Assembly (NCBI RefSeq): GCF_051014685.1
Contig: NC_135051.1
Coordinates: 17,379,557-17,443,556, forward strand
Source of the DNA: Ptiloglossa arizonensis
Lineage: Eukaryota > Arthropoda > Insecta > Hymenoptera > Colletidae
Length of the DNA stretch: 64,000 bases
Reading direction: 5' to 3'
The notes beneath the pieces were generated by a model, which did not search any database, was not told where the DNA came from, and saw only the letters and a program-made list of their open reading frames with translations. A program made the translations under genes and the position numbers. Below, in pieces: positions 25,379-36,700 of the stretch. Within the stretch, counting starts at the first letter, position 1; each line of letters opens with the position of its first letter.

Positions 25379-26935
25379 TTATACATAATTTAATTTAGTC
25401 CATTTTTCACTAACTGCCCACAACCATTTTGCAATTTCATCATTCTTTGCATCATCAGAAACATCTGAGACTTTGTTATTACTGTAACAAAATAGCATTA
25501 AAGTAATTTTCAATTATTTTTAATTAATTCTATTAAAACTTGCCTCAAGTAAGCTCCAGTTACATCACTCAAAGATGGATCTAATGCAGCAAATATAACA
25601 GTTTGTGATCCCTTTGCGGGTGACTTAATAAAAAACCATGTCAGAGATTTTACAATTGTTTTAGAAAAGAAGTTTTGCTCAGCACTCACGTATCGTGATA
25701 TCTCTGTATTTACTATACCAGGATGAACTGCATTTACTGTAACACCAGTTCCTAGATAACATAGCAAAAAAGAAGAAACCAAGTTAATGTTGATAAAATT
25801 AGTGAAGAATACTAGTCCTATTTATCCTCAGAGTTACTGAATACCTTTTAGTCTATTTGCTAACTCTCTTGTAAAGAGGATATTAGCTAATTTACTTTGA
25901 GAATATGCTTCAATAGCATTATAATTTTCTGTACTGTTCAGGTCTTTTAATTTAATTTTACCACGTTTATATGCCACACTCGAAATATTTATAATTCTAG
26001 ATGGTGCAGAATCTTTTAAAACATCCAATAACAAATTTGTTAGTAAAAAGTGTCCTATATGGTTCACACCAAATTGCATTTCAATTCCTTCTTTAGTGTA
26101 ACTTTTAGGACACCTCATTACTCCTGCATTGTTTATAAGGATATGCAATTGTGAATGTTCTACAATACAAAGAGAACATTCAATTATTATATTATCTTAT
26201 AGTTTTGTCGAAATAATTATTTTTTTCTTGTGGAGTATTCAATGTGCAAAGTCTTAATTAATCTTGTAGTTTGATATCATGTAGTATTGTATACCTTGCT
26301 TGAACTGCTTTACAAAATTTTTGATACTTTCCTGAGATGCTAAATCACATTTTCTACAATACACATATTTGTTCTGAGTTGTCATTACTATTTCAGTACG
26401 TGCCTGAAAACGATAAAAATGTTTAACAAAATATTTATGACATCATGTAAATTAAATACAATAATATAAAATAATTAATGTCAACAATATCTTCATAAAT
26501 TCTATGCCTTGCACAAGATGCTAACAAAAATGTATTACCTCTTCACATTTTTCCATGTCTCTGCATGCCATAATGACTTTGGCATCACGTTTAGCTAATT
26601 CATATACCGTTCCTTTACCAATGCCAGTATTTGATCCTGTTACAATAGCCACTTTACCAGTTAATTTTTCAACTTCATTATTTATGTATGGTGTTCCTGT
26701 TAAATAATCTCTGCAAATATGTATGAAAATATATGGAAAGGAACTAGCTTAATATTTTCTTTTTTTGCAACTTTTAGTATATGTAAATTAATTTTATTTT
26801 TTATTAAAATTTTTTTAATTTAAAGCAAACCAAAATAACAAATTAATGAAAAAGATATAATTACTTCATTAAATAAGCCCCACCGACAGTTGCTATAGCT
26901 CCTGAATAATAATAAAAAGGTTTAGTCCAACCCAT
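25379..26935 (-). CDS. RDH13: RDH13-like short-chain dehydrogenase/reductase
   Basis: Six coding exons in transcript order: 26935-26865, 26710-26539, 26403-26295, 26159-25845, 25751-25544 and 25481-25379. All phases agree and give 325 residues. It is an NADP(H)-type SDR of the retinol dehydrogenase 11-14 group, which reduces retinal and related aldehydes or ketones. Motifs: N-terminal hydrophobic segment (about 8-24), cofactor loop TGSNTGIG (48-55), NNAG (127-130), catalytic Ser in NISSVA (about 177-178) and YSQSK (Tyr203, Lys207). The string [19 protein letters not shown] and the KDYLTG after the leader match RDH13, the mitochondrial inner-membrane member, best. The fifth intron begins with GC instead of GT (AG|GCAAGT). 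It is divergent from RMDN1, with about 950 bp between start codons. Confidence 0.93.
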
Positions 26936-27888
26936 TTTTGCAAATGTAATTTATTTACAAGTGGAACTGGCTAAAAGTTAAAACTAGTTAAATATATTTT
27001 ATAAAGTTTGTCAGCAAACCATACTCTATATTTTGTATGTATTTTGTATATAAATTCAAGCTTGCTTTACATGAATTCTGTCATAGAATAAATACATTAT
27101 AGATTTTACACAAGTTTATTTATTAAGAATCATTCTACTTTTTTATAGAAGCAATTTAAAATTGAAAATGCTTTGTAAATGCTCCTCATAGGAATACATG
27201 AATATGATTTACTAACATTATTTATTTGAAAAATTATACAAAAATTATTCACAGACATGTAACACTAATACTAAATTAGTTATATAATTTCCGTATTCAA
27301 ACCAATTCTAAATATAAAGCAAGACATTCTTTAATAAATAATGATCATTAAGATTAGTTTACAATTAAATGTATTAAACTTACGATGAAATTAATATCAC
27401 TTAATTTGATTAGATACAATTGATAAAATATAATTTTAAAATACAGGAATATTATTAGCAAGCATGTGTAATCTAAATTCTGATAATAGTCAAAGTTTGT
27501 ATCAGTTCTAAATTAGTCATGTTTACATTATCTGTATGTGCGACCAAATTTGAAAAATTAAATATTTTGTTACTGATTATTACTGACTTCTACTCTTCTA
27601 TATCAACTTTTTAAATTATATATTGGATTTATAAGTTGGATTCATATATCAAATAAAAAATATCGAACGATCTTTGATATCGATATATGTCAGTGAAACG
27701 TTTACTTAATGCAGTAAATGAAAGTATATACATATGTATGTAATGTTTCTTGTGTGACGTGGAGTTTATACATTCATTTGTCAAAATAAATTTCAATATC
27801 TAATGTAAGAGTGATTTATTACTTAAGTTTAAATGTATTATATATTATATTAGTTTCTTTGTATATTTCTTAAAAATTGTAACTCAAT
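26936..27888. promoter_or_regulatory. Shared 5' region between RDH13-like gene and RMDN1
   Basis: 953 bp between two divergent start codons, very AT-rich and without ORFs or repeats. It must hold both promoters and 5' UTRs. No TATA box or other motif can be fixed with confidence. Confidence 0.5.
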
Positions 27889-29119
27889 ATGTTGGCACAG
27901 AAATTGTTGCGATTTGTAAGAAATACAAAAGTATTGCAAAGGTCATTTGCCCATAGAAGTTCTCAATTTTCACAAAAGGTTTGCAGTTATAAATAAGTAC
28001 GACTACTTAATCTTTTCTCTAAATTTTCAATACAACATAATGTTTTTATAATTCACTTTGACGCAAAATTACTTTTAATTTATTATTTTATAAGCATTTT
28101 ACAAAGAGAAAAGTATAGTTTCAGTATATTCAGAAGTATTTAAACAGCTTTTATTACTAGAAAAACAATTACCGTGCATTAACAACAAAGGTGTGTATCG
28201 CCAATTCATTTACTGCTATGAGTATGTGGGGCTTTACCAAAAGTGAAGATGGAGACAATACACTTGTAACTACAAAAGTTTTAATAGCAAAGGCTGATGC
28301 ATTGTTCGATCAAGGAAATTATAAAGAAGTATATGATCTTCTATCAAATTATAATGTAAATATACTTTTCTATTAGATTCATATATACATAACAAGGTTG
28401 AAGAAATGTATAACAGATTTTTGTAGGATAACAAGGATGTAGAAATTATGTGGCGTTTAGGCAGAGCATTGTATAAAATGGCTAAGACAGCCACTGAAGT
28501 AGAAGGCAAAAAAATGATTTATGAAGCCTATGATTTAATACTTAATGCTTTAAAAATAAAAGAGGATCATTGGGCTGTACATAAATGGATGTCGATCATT
28601 CTTGACAGTAAATGCAACTACGAAGGCATGAAAGTACGAATAAAGGAATTATACAATGTCAAGAAACATATGCTGGTATATATTGTCTATTGGCTTTTAA
28701 AAATTTTATTTATTATTCTTATAAATGGTATGTAAATTTGCACATAAATGTATGCGATATTCCAGAGAGCAATAGAACTCAATCCAACGGATGCAACGAC
28801 TATGTATATGTTAGGCACATGGTGCTATCAAGTTTCCGATCTGGCATGGTATCAAAGAAAAATTGCAGCTGTAATATTTGGCGAACCACCAACTTCGTCT
28901 TTCAAGGAAGCTTTGACATATTTTGAAAATGCTGAGAAAGTTGATCCCTATTTCTATAGTTATAATTTGTTAATGTTGGGGAAAGTTTATTTAAAATTAA
29001 ATCAGAAGGATCAAGCATTAAAGTATTTAAAAATGGCAGCTGAATATCCTGTAAAAAATGACGACGATCACAATGCTAAACAAGAGGCACAACAACTCTT
29101 AAAAAATGAAGAAAAATAG
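27889..29119 (+). CDS. RMDN1: Regulator of microtubule dynamics protein 1 (RMDN1)
   Basis: Exons 27889-27978, 28161-28355, 28427-28675 and 28766-29119, all phase 0 with GT-AG introns, give 295 residues. Human RMDN1 is about 314. The first exon (MLAQKLLRFVRNTKVLQRSF) is basic with no acidic residues, typical of a mitochondrial presequence. The body is an all-helical TPR-like fold. Conserved landmarks: WRLGRALYKMA, HKWMSIILD, RAIELNPTDATTMYMLGTWC, WYQRKIAA, FENAEKVDPYFYSYNLLMLGK and YLKLNQKDQAL. The family associates with microtubules, spindle poles and mitochondria in other animals. It converges with the Cys-rich gene on the minus strand, whose stop lies 626 bp downstream. Confidence 0.95.
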
Positions 29120-29744
29120 TAAGGGCTTTCACATTGCTGGCACAAATAATTCTTAATTATCGTTGTCAACTAATAGTTACAAAATATTTTTGCAGAGGTA
29201 ATGGTTAAAGATACAAAATACATTTAGTAATTAATTTTAGGTATAAAATATTTATTAAGAACAAAATGCATTTGTGATGCAATACTTATATCGTGATGTT
29301 TTTATATAAACAAGTATATATATATACACACACACATATACATACATATTTTTTATGTAAACTTTATAAAAAGTTAAAGAACTTTGTACGAACAGAATAC
29401 TTTTATGAAAGCTCTATAAGCTAATGTTATTGCAATTATATTTAAAGACTTTAAGAGTACCATAATTGTATCACATGTTTTCGAACATTTTGTTAGATTT
29501 TGTATATATATTAACATATACAATAAATGTTTATACGTTGCATTTTTACAATAATATTTACTATCGTTATTTTTAAAATTAGAAGTATAATCATTCAACA
29601 CTTATCTTCACTTTTACAATAAATTGAAGAAAATCAGTACACACGTACCTCGTTACGTATATAATCTACATTACTATAATAGATACTCGTACCAATATGG
29701 TATTAGTTACAATTGCACAAAATAATTTCTGTCTCGAAACTCGT
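29120..29744. other. Convergent 3' region
   Basis: Between the stop codons of RMDN1 (+) and the small Cys-rich gene (-). AT-rich with a TA/CA microsatellite near 29316-29345. It presumably holds both 3' UTRs, and AATAAA-like sites occur on both strands. Confidence 0.5.
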
Positions 29745-30074
29745 TTATCGATCGATGTCATCTTCCTCGTCACTGTCTAATTCGTTTCCATAATGCATGA
29801 ATCGGTGAAATCTTGGTTGCAGTTGTGCATCGATCAACCTTTGTATATGCTGTTGAGCATGAACGTGCTGCGTTATCATCGACTGATTTCTTCCCATTTG
29901 TGGCATCAGAGTGTTTCGATGGACGGTAAAATGGGTTCTATGTTCCCCACACGGGCATACACAGTAGAGTAAAACGTAATTCGGTGGTAACGGAAATAAA
30001 GGCGCCGACACAACGCGATACTGGATGGGCCCGCAGGTACAAGAATTCTGCAAAGTAGGAGCCATCACTGACAT
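29745..30074 (-). CDS. Small conserved-looking Cys-rich protein of unknown function
   Basis: 109 residues, MSVMAPTLQ to DIDR. I do not recognise the family. A Cys-rich N-terminal part (CTCGP near 15, then CVCPCGEH near 47-54) could bind a metal ion. A Gln/His/Met-rich middle follows, and the tail is very acidic (DSDEEDDIDR). Codon use is not that of the AT-rich spacer, and the frame stays open to an acceptor (TTGTTGCAG, exon begins at 30092) just before the ATG. The upstream exon ends at donor GTGAGA near 30487. If the two are joined, the frame has no earlier ATG before a stop, which supports this start. The result is a single coding exon plus a spliced leader. Confidence 0.72.
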   Translation of the reverse strand: MSVMAPTLQNSCTCGPIQYRVVSAPLFPLPPNYVLLYCVCPCGEHRTHFTVHRNTLMPQMGRNQSMITQHVHAQQHIQRLIDAQLQPRFHRFMHYGNELDSDEEDDIDR

Positions 30075-30487
30075 TCTATAAAAGTGCACGGTCTGCAACA
30101 AAGAACAAACTGAAAATAAAAACGGGTACAGTCACTTGGTACGAGAACGTATAAAACAGCCGCTACGAAATACACCAAATATTCCACACTGTACTATCGA
30201 AATACATATTCGAGCAGAGAAGACAAAAGAAAAAGAAAAAAAAAGAAACAAAGTTACGGATATAAATCGAAATAATTTTCGTTCGAATTATTTTATGAAA
30301 CGACAATCGTTTAGTAATTTACTCGTCGATAACATCGAAGCAAAGAAAATGAAAATAGAAATAATTTCACGAAACAATTCACCGAAATAAAATACTTTAC
30401 ACTGGTCAGTGAACAACGAAGGAATCGAAAAGTAATGGAATAGTTGAAATATTGGTGAAAACTTTGGCACAATGTGGTAATTCTCAC

Positions 30488-30575
30488 CACGTTGAAGCGC
30501 GATTTCGACGTTCGTGGACAAAATAGAAGACTCGCACTTCGTAACGCACTGTTCCGTGTTTCCACCGAAAATGAT
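30488..30575 (-). other. Putative 5' leader exon of the Cys-rich gene
   Basis: From a start expected about 30 bases after the TATA box down to the donor CGTG|GTGAGAA at 30488/30487. It would splice to 30092. An ATG near 30599 lies at or before the expected transcription start and opens a different frame. The 5' limit is approximate. Confidence 0.4.
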
Positions 30576-30600
30576 GTTCCCAAGTACCCAAATGGACATC

Positions 30601-30607
30601 TTATATA
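30601..30607 (-). promoter_or_regulatory. TATA box of the Cys-rich gene
   Basis: TATATAA on the minus strand, in the context GACTATATAAGATG. It is correctly placed upstream of the leader exon and splice donor. A clear TATA box suggests a focused start site. Confidence 0.5.
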
Positions 30608-30844
30608 GTCCCTTGGTCAGTCATATTGTTAGCCAGTCGCCATTTGACACGTCAATTATTCCTAATGTTTTGGTATACCCTGCATTGTCCTTATACCTGC
30701 CCCTTCATATTGAGAGCTTCCACGTTCCTCCTATCCCAGGCAATACAAACAAATTACCTGGGTTGGTTATTACCTTTGGTAATCTGTGTCGAGGACCATT
30801 ATTATTGTCGCGAACTCAGGTCAGTTTACGCCAGGTATTCGTCA

Positions 30845-31095
30845 CATGTGCTAGATTGTTCAATAAATGTTGTCGTTCGATATAACTTATTCAACAGTAC
30901 TGCATTGAACAGTACTGTATAAGTTTTGTCGTTCGATGAAACTTATTGAACAGTACTGTATAAGTTTTGTCGTTCGATGAAACTTATTGAACAGTACTAC
31001 ATTGAACAGTACTACATTGAACAGTACTACATTGAACAGCACTGCATTGAACAGTACTACATTGAACAGTACTGTGTAAGTTTTGTCGTTCGATG
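30845..31095. repeat. Short tandem repeat of TTGAACAGTACT units
   Basis: ACATTGAACAGTACTA-type units of about 16 bp, interspersed with a longer unit holding TTTTGTCGTTCGATGAAACT. About ten TTGAACAG(T/C)ACT cores occur in all. Confidence 0.88.
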
Positions 31096-32509
31096 AAACT
31101 TATTAAACAACCTATTATTCGTAGCGACACGAATCAAGAGCGTGGCAGAGGGAATAACAACGCTTTCGTGGAAAAATGCAATTCCGTTTATTAGTCGCCG
31201 AAGAAAGCAAGTACATCGCACACGTTTATAATTTACGGTCGCGTTTTTAATAAATAATAATTTACACGCTACTCCTACGAAACATGGAAAGCCTGTATAT
31301 ACCACTTGGCTACTAAGACAATGATCGACCAAAAAATGGTAATTATACGCGTATGATATGAGTTCATTAACGTTAGAGGTATTTTATAAGCTATACGAAG
31401 TATTTTCTTTAAACGAACCGGTATCTGGAAGAAGAACGCATGTTGCATATTTTTGCACTTATATTTTTATACTCAATATTGCGTCTCAATCAATTACTTT
31501 CTCGTTGTTCGAGAATTAATTAATTTTCAACGCCACACAGACGCTAAATCGGCTCGTTTCTTTAATCGCGATAAATTGTTTGCAAATTTTCCTGCACAAT
31601 TTGTTAAACGATTTTTTCAAACTTATGTCCTTTTCCCAGATACCTGTTCAAATGTGGTCGAACGATAAGAGTTTTTATACAAAACTTCGCAAAGAGACGA
31701 ATCGTATTTTCCGCGTCAACGCATTAATTGCATTAATCGTGTCGTTTCGACGCGTTCCACGTCGTCGAATCGATTACGTTAAAATATTAAATTGATACGA
31801 TTCCGGTTATTTCGTTCCGGTTACGATACTTCGGTTATTCCGGAAGCGAAAACAACGTTTTCCGCTTTGAGTATTTTCGTGCACAGGGACGGCTTGGAAG
31901 GATTAAATTTAATGGGGAGGGTGAGAAGAATGATTCGACACCCCTCGTTGGAAAACTCGAAGAAAAGGTGGAGATTACGACCATCGGAGAAATTCTTTCT
32001 GGTATCACGAAGCATGGAACGAAATATATATTCTACGTTTGATATATTTTTCTGTCCACTTTTTTCAGTTTGAAAAATATCGAAGTGTATTATAATCGGC
32101 AAAAAGTAAAGTCGATGACAATCGAAAAAGTATACTCTTCGCGAATAATTTCCTGAAGAGGTAGAAAGATAAAATAGTGGCCTTTGTACATAAGTTTATT
32201 TAAAATCGGGAGAAAATTATAAATATTGGAATACCGTTTTTCCAAATTATTGGAATTCGCTACGTACTTCAAGATCCCAAAATGGTAACTCGACTTGCTC
32301 CAGCCCCCTCGAAACCACCCCTGTTTAAAACATTCGTTTGAAAGATTTCAACGCCTCGGTTACCCGTTCTGTTATTCCCTATCGCGAACACCGAGTTCGC
32401 GCGCTAAATATCGTTTATAAATCTACGCACTAGGAGCATCGAGTTCACTACGTTAAATAACAAAAGAAAACTTTACAAAGCTTGGCGTGGGCACACGCGT
32501 TTACGTCGT
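31096..32509. other. Unassigned intergenic DNA downstream of Wnt7
   Basis: Several overlapping ORFs of 60-93 codons on both strands with no family resemblance. No mobile element or RNA gene was recognised. Confidence 0.4.
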
Positions 32510-33485
32510 CCGTTGGATTTACGTTTATGTTCGATTGAACACGCTCTAGTTGGGTTTGTGTTCGGTGCTCGATTGAACACAGAACGCTCTAACTGTGTTT
32601 ATATTTATGTTCGATTGAACAGAGAACGCTCTAGTTGGGTTTACGTTTATGTTCGATTGAACACGCTCTAGTTGGGTTTGTGTTCGGTGCTCGATTGAAC
32701 ACAGAACGCTCTAATTGTGTTTATATTTATGTTCGATTGAACAGAGAATGCTCTAGTTGGGTTTACATTTGTGTTCGATTGAACACGCTTTAGTTAGGTT
32801 TGTGTTCGGTGCTCTAATTGTGTTTGTATTTGTATTCGATTGAACGGAGCACGCTCTAGTTGAGTTTACATTTACATTCTGTTGAACACAGAATGCTCTA
32901 GTTGGATTTACATTTATGTCCGATTGAACACAGAACACTCTAGTTAGGTTTACATTTATGTTCGACTAAACACAAAACGCTCTAGTTTGGTTTATATTTG
33001 TATTCGATTGAACGGAAAACGCTCTAGTTGGGTTTACATGTATGTTCGATTGAACACAAAACGCTTCAGTTGGATTTACATTTGCATTCGATTGAACACA
33101 GAACTCTCTAGTTGGAGTTACATTTGTTTCGATTGAACACAGAATGCTCTAGTTGAGTTTACATTTACGTTCGATTGAACACAGAACGCTCTAGTTTGGT
33201 TTACATTTGTATTCGATTAAACACAAAACGCTCTAGTTTCGTTTACATTTGTATTCGATTGAACGATAAACACTCTCGTTGGATTTACATTTACGTTCGA
33301 TTGAACACAGAACTCTCTAGTTGGATTTACATTTGTTTCGATTGAACGCAGAATGCTCTAGTTGAGTTTACATTCACGTTCGATTGAACACAAAACGCTC
33401 TAGTTGAGTTTACATTCACGTTCGATTGAACACAAAACGCTCTAGTTGAGTTTACGTTTACGTTCGATTAAACATAGCACGCTCT
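32510..33485. repeat. About 45-bp minisatellite just 3' of the Wnt7 stop codon
   Basis: Units hold TTCGATTGAACACAGAA, CGCTCTAGTTGGGTTTA and CATTTATG, about 21 copies. The 5' part (32510-32760) shows a larger period of about 110 bp. The array ends about 225 bp from the Wnt7 stop codon, so the Wnt7 3' UTR may run into it. Confidence 0.92.
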
Positions 33486-33711
33486 ATCGACCGTCGTTAC
33501 CCACGTTGACTTTACACAAACATCGACGATAATTATATACGATGTTAATTTATTCCCAGTCGCGGTGGCGCTAGATTCGCGTGGATACTCTCGAATTCGT
33601 GGATAGCGGCGAGTTCCTCGACGGCCTGCGAACACTTTGTGGCCGTTCACGTCTATCAGATATTTACATCACCGCTTGCGCCGAAATTGCATAAATGTTC
33701 GTACGGGGTTT

Positions 33712-36700
33712 TTATTTGCACGTGTACTCTTCGGTTCGTTCGGTGCATGTTTCACAATGCACACGGCAGCACCAATGGAATTTGCATCTGCACTGCCACG
33801 TTCTTGTAAATTGATGCGTGTTGTAGCCACGACCGCAGCACATTAAATCGCAACCGTCGGTTCCTGAAAAATAACACGCATCGTGTAGCGAATTATACGC
33901 GATAAAATACTAAACAATAAGATCGTACAAAATTGTGATTCAAAGAGTCACAACGAACGGTTCCGTTGTTTTGAAAGAAATCGACGTTGAAGTTTTCGAG
34001 CGAACAAAAATTTTCCGAATCGGAATTTTTCACCATGGAAATCTTAAACGGGAAATTTTATATAATTCTTTCGAAAGATATCGAAGCCAATAGTAAAATT
34101 ATATTTTTGTACAAAAGTGTGTATAGTTGATATCACATTTGAAAGAGAAAATTGTATAGAATTCTTTTGAAAGATTAAATACCAAAGTCACACGAAGAGA
34201 ATGATATATCTCTATAGAAAAATAAAACTAATTTAATTCTTTTTACTTTGAACTTGATATATGAAAGTATTCTTATAATATTTGTATTGTTACATTCATT
34301 GTACGTACACCAGGAATTGGTTTTTTAAAATCGAAACGATACATATCTATTGTTACAAATAACGTGGAAAGACATTAAATAATTTCGATAAAATGTTAAC
34401 AATTTGCTATTGTTTTCTTGTACAGGTACATGTTAAATTGTACATGCTGGTTGAAGCAATGGAAGTGTCATTTCCTGGTAGCAGATAAGCGAAGCGAACG
34501 AATAATGAAGAATGAGTCACAATTTGGGGATAATAGAGGTATTGTTCATTTAACATAGTATTATCTTTGGTAAATACTTAAGTTACAGAGGATGAGTCAT
34601 CAGAGGCAGTATATTCGAATCTCTATCTAGCATTTTGAAATTTGAAATGCGCGTGAAGGAACATAATTCAGTCACGTTTTCTGGAAGATATTCTTTCAAA
34701 TCGAGATATATTTTTTTAACGAAACTACATATTTTTACTATGTACTTTTCATCCCTCGTGTATTTTAACTAACGTCGAGACTGGTTTAACAGGTACCTAT
34801 ATTTTGTAAGTTCAATTAACTAATATCACTCAAGTGGATGCACAAATGCAATTTATTTCTTTTTTTTTCATTTAACATTTTCTTTATTTTTATTCTATAA
34901 ACGATTTATTTAATTGAAGAATTAAATAAATACTATTTAGTCTACTTAAGGTTCAGTTATACATTTAACCTGTAGTTCTGTTACCTTGTACATTTTCATA
35001 TTAACAATAATTGCCAATTTTTCAAGAAATTGGTTCTTGCTTACTAATGTCGTGTCCAGACTCACGATTCCTTTCCAGTGCATAATGTATAATATCGAAT
35101 TAATATATTGAATAAAATTAAAACGAAAGAAAAAGAACTACAGAATCATTCCAGTCTCGATAATATTAAAGTAACATATTGAATAAAATTAAAACGAAAG
35201 AAAAAGAACTACAGAATCTTTCCAGTCTTAAATTAACCGAGTTATTATCATAACCAAATTTTGCTTCGTTAATGGATCTCTGTCTCAGAAAGTTCCATAC
35301 AATCCTAAAATCTTTTATATTTTTACGTAAAAAAAAAAATAATTCCCAATTTTCCATTAACCCTTGCATATCTCTCTGTGTCACTTCGAATACGAAGAAT
35401 CTCACTGTACTTTCCTCGCATCGTGAAGTATTCTCGATTCGAGCATAAATCGTCGTTCGATTTGTTTAATTTATTTTACCTTTACTAGTACGATTACAAT
35501 ATCTGCCCTGCGTTCCAAGGCTGCCCTGAGCCAAGTCCGGCTCGCAGTAATTAGGGGAAGGCTGCAGAAAAACCAGCTCGCTTCTCTTTGGAATTCTTTT
35601 CTGACCCATGCCTAATCCGCCGCTAGATTTCGTTCTTTTTAATACCAAGTGCGGCCGTCTCGGTTTAACGACTTTTTTCGGGGGTTGTCGATCGTGTCGA
35701 GACTTTCCAACGTCGTTCGGTTTCCCTTGGGTTTTCGCATCGTTGCCCAGAATCGGGACCATTTCCGCCGATGTCGAGTGCAGGGTGTCCAAACTCTGTA
35801 TAAAGTGGAAAAGAAAAGAAATTAAACACGAGGAATTATGTTTTCATAAGAAGGTATGTTATCCAAGTATTTACACGCGTTGCTTTTTGCTCGTTACCAA
35901 ATGTACTGTTTAATATTCTGTTATTAAATAATACGAAGTAAAAAAAACTAGCAGTTTTTAGTATACGTAAAGAAGTATACGAAGAAAAAACACGAAGCAT
36001 TATGTTTTTATAAGAAGGTATATTATTCAAGTATCTACACGCGTTGCTTTTCATTTTTTACCAAATGTATTATGTATTATGGTATATAATTGTATTAAAT
36101 AATACAGAGCGATCGAAGTATACGTAAAAAAAACAGTAGCATGTGTTTTTATAAGAAGGTATATTATTCAAGTATCTACACGCGTTGCTTTTCATTCTTT
36201 ACCAAATGTATTATGTATTATGGTATATAATTGTATTAAATAATACAGAGCGATCGAAGTATACGTAAAAAAAACAGCAGCATGTGTTTTTATAAGAAAG
36301 TATATTATCCAAATATTTCCACGCGTTGCTTTCTGTTCGTTAGGAATTATATTTTCTTGACAATTTAAATATTGTAATTATAGCTTCCTCTTCGTTGCCT
36401 TCTTTTCTATACAAGAATAGAAATAGTATCCATGTTCTTCCTTCTTCTCATTCTTCTAGTCGATTTAAAATTTTGTATCATTTTGTAAAAAATGAACGAC
36501 AAAAAACAAGTTAACTACTACTTGTTTCATTATATCAATTACTCTTGTAACTGTACGTTAGATTTTATTTAGTCTGTGACTTTGTAACATTCGTAACATT
36601 TGTTCGATATTTGGAGTGAAATGGCACAGAGTGACGATAATTGGGTAAGTGGGGATAAATTGGTATTTTTCTCTGTATTACCTGCATCGTAGGGGGTGGT

